Below are positions 63,701 through 64,000 of a DNA stretch of 64,000 nt, in pieces. Origin of the DNA: Colletes latitarsis. Taxonomy: Eukaryota > Arthropoda > Insecta > Hymenoptera > Colletidae. Every line of letters begins with the position of its first letter. Position 1 is the stretch's first letter. Made by a program: the position numbers and the translations under genes. The notes beneath the pieces were generated by a model that saw only the letters and a program-made list of their open reading frames with translations, searched no databases and was not told where the DNA came from. The stretch lies in the NCBI RefSeq assembly GCF_051014445.1, contig NW_027488366.1, forward strand, positions 10,372,001 to 10,436,000, in the 5' to 3' direction.

Positions 63701-64000
63701 TTAATTGACTGTTTCAGTGTAGTACCACATTACTACGTGATCCTAACAATAGAAAAACACAGGATCTGGCCATTCAAGTATGCGAAAAATGCGAAAGTAC
63801 GAGCCAGATGAGGGCAAATCCCAGAACTAACCGAGACATAACCAGCGTTATCCTCTAAAACACTAATCGGAACCAGCTTCTATTGACTGTTTCAGTGTAG
63901 TACCACATTAGTACGTGATACAAACCAGAAAAAGGCGAGGATCTGGCCAACAAGTATGCGAGAAATGCGACGGTACGAGCCAGATGAGGGCAAGTCCCAG

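Larger units (their letters stand above)
50071..64000 (+). repeat. Satellite family B (352-bp dimers)
   Basis: About 79 monomers of about 176 bp, clearly related to family A but diverged. Two monomer types largely alternate. One has ACTATTCGGAACCAGCTTCT and TGCGAAAGTACGGGCCAGATG. The other has ATTAATCGCAACCAGG, TTTCGGTGTGGAACC, TACGGGATCC and ACGCGAAAGTATGGGCCAG. This gives a 352-bp dimeric unit, seen for example as steps of 352 bp at 54,346, 54,698 and 56,811, 57,163. Stretches near 52.4-53.0, 53.5-54.0 and 58.6-59.0 kb carry runs of the first type and break the alternation. There is nothing but satellite here, and the array runs off the window. Confidence 0.95.

Noticed and set aside
1..64000. 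CRISPR array
   Set aside because: Repeats are contiguous 176-bp monomers without unique spacers, and the window is eukaryotic.
1..64000. CENP-B box in the satellite
   Set aside because: I looked for the TTCG....A..CGGG pattern in both monomer families and did not find it. ATTCGGAACC and TTTCGGTGTGG fail at key positions.
1..64000. Assembly artefact as the source of the large near-identical blocks
   Set aside because: Not excluded, but copies differ by private variants and whole-monomer indels, as in real arrays. The 2,465-bp tandem pair is the block most in need of read support.

Overview
The window is heterochromatin-like DNA from an arthropod, most probably an insect. About 54.5 of its 64 kb is a head-to-tail satellite array with a monomer of about 176 bp, all on one strand. 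One 9.48-kb Bel/Pao-type LTR retrotransposon interrupts it. The insect assignment rests on the Bel/Pao polyprotein and on CCTAA-like pieces in the satellite that resemble the insect telomere repeat. It is an inference, and I cannot name the species. I see no host protein gene, tRNA or rRNA.

Layout: 1-16,069 is satellite family A. 16,070-25,562 is the retrotransposon with its 5-bp target duplications. 25,563 to about 50,070 is family A again. From about 50,071 to 64,000 is a diverged family B, organised as 352-bp dimers (two alternating 176-bp monomer types). The A-to-B change keeps the monomer register. Both families carry nested higher-order duplications: a 22-monomer tandem pair at about 1.47-9.75 kb, blocks of 19 to 27 monomers at 40.6-50.1 kb, and a 14-monomer tandem pair at 53.3-58.2 kb with a third copy at 60.9-63.7 kb. 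Copies differ by insertions of whole monomers in multiples of 2, 3 or 4, as unequal exchange in register would give.

The retrotransposon lies on the minus strand. Read in its own direction it has a 1,540-bp 5' LTR (24,018-25,557), a primer-binding site matching tRNA-Tyr, gag, protease, reverse transcriptase, RNase H, integrase, a 205-codon unassigned ORF, a G-rich polypurine tract and a 3' LTR (16,075-17,614). The LTRs differ at only about 5 positions in 1,540, so the insertion is recent. Even so, the polyprotein is broken by one -1 frame change in an A run and by two in-frame TAA codons. The empty form of the insertion site survives as a related satellite copy at about 32,080 in the same window.

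The points most worth a second look are the unassigned ORF after pol, the paired TAA stops in identical context, the in-register family switch at 50.07 kb, the 12-16 bp dyad conserved in the monomers, and the reconstructable duplication history of the array.
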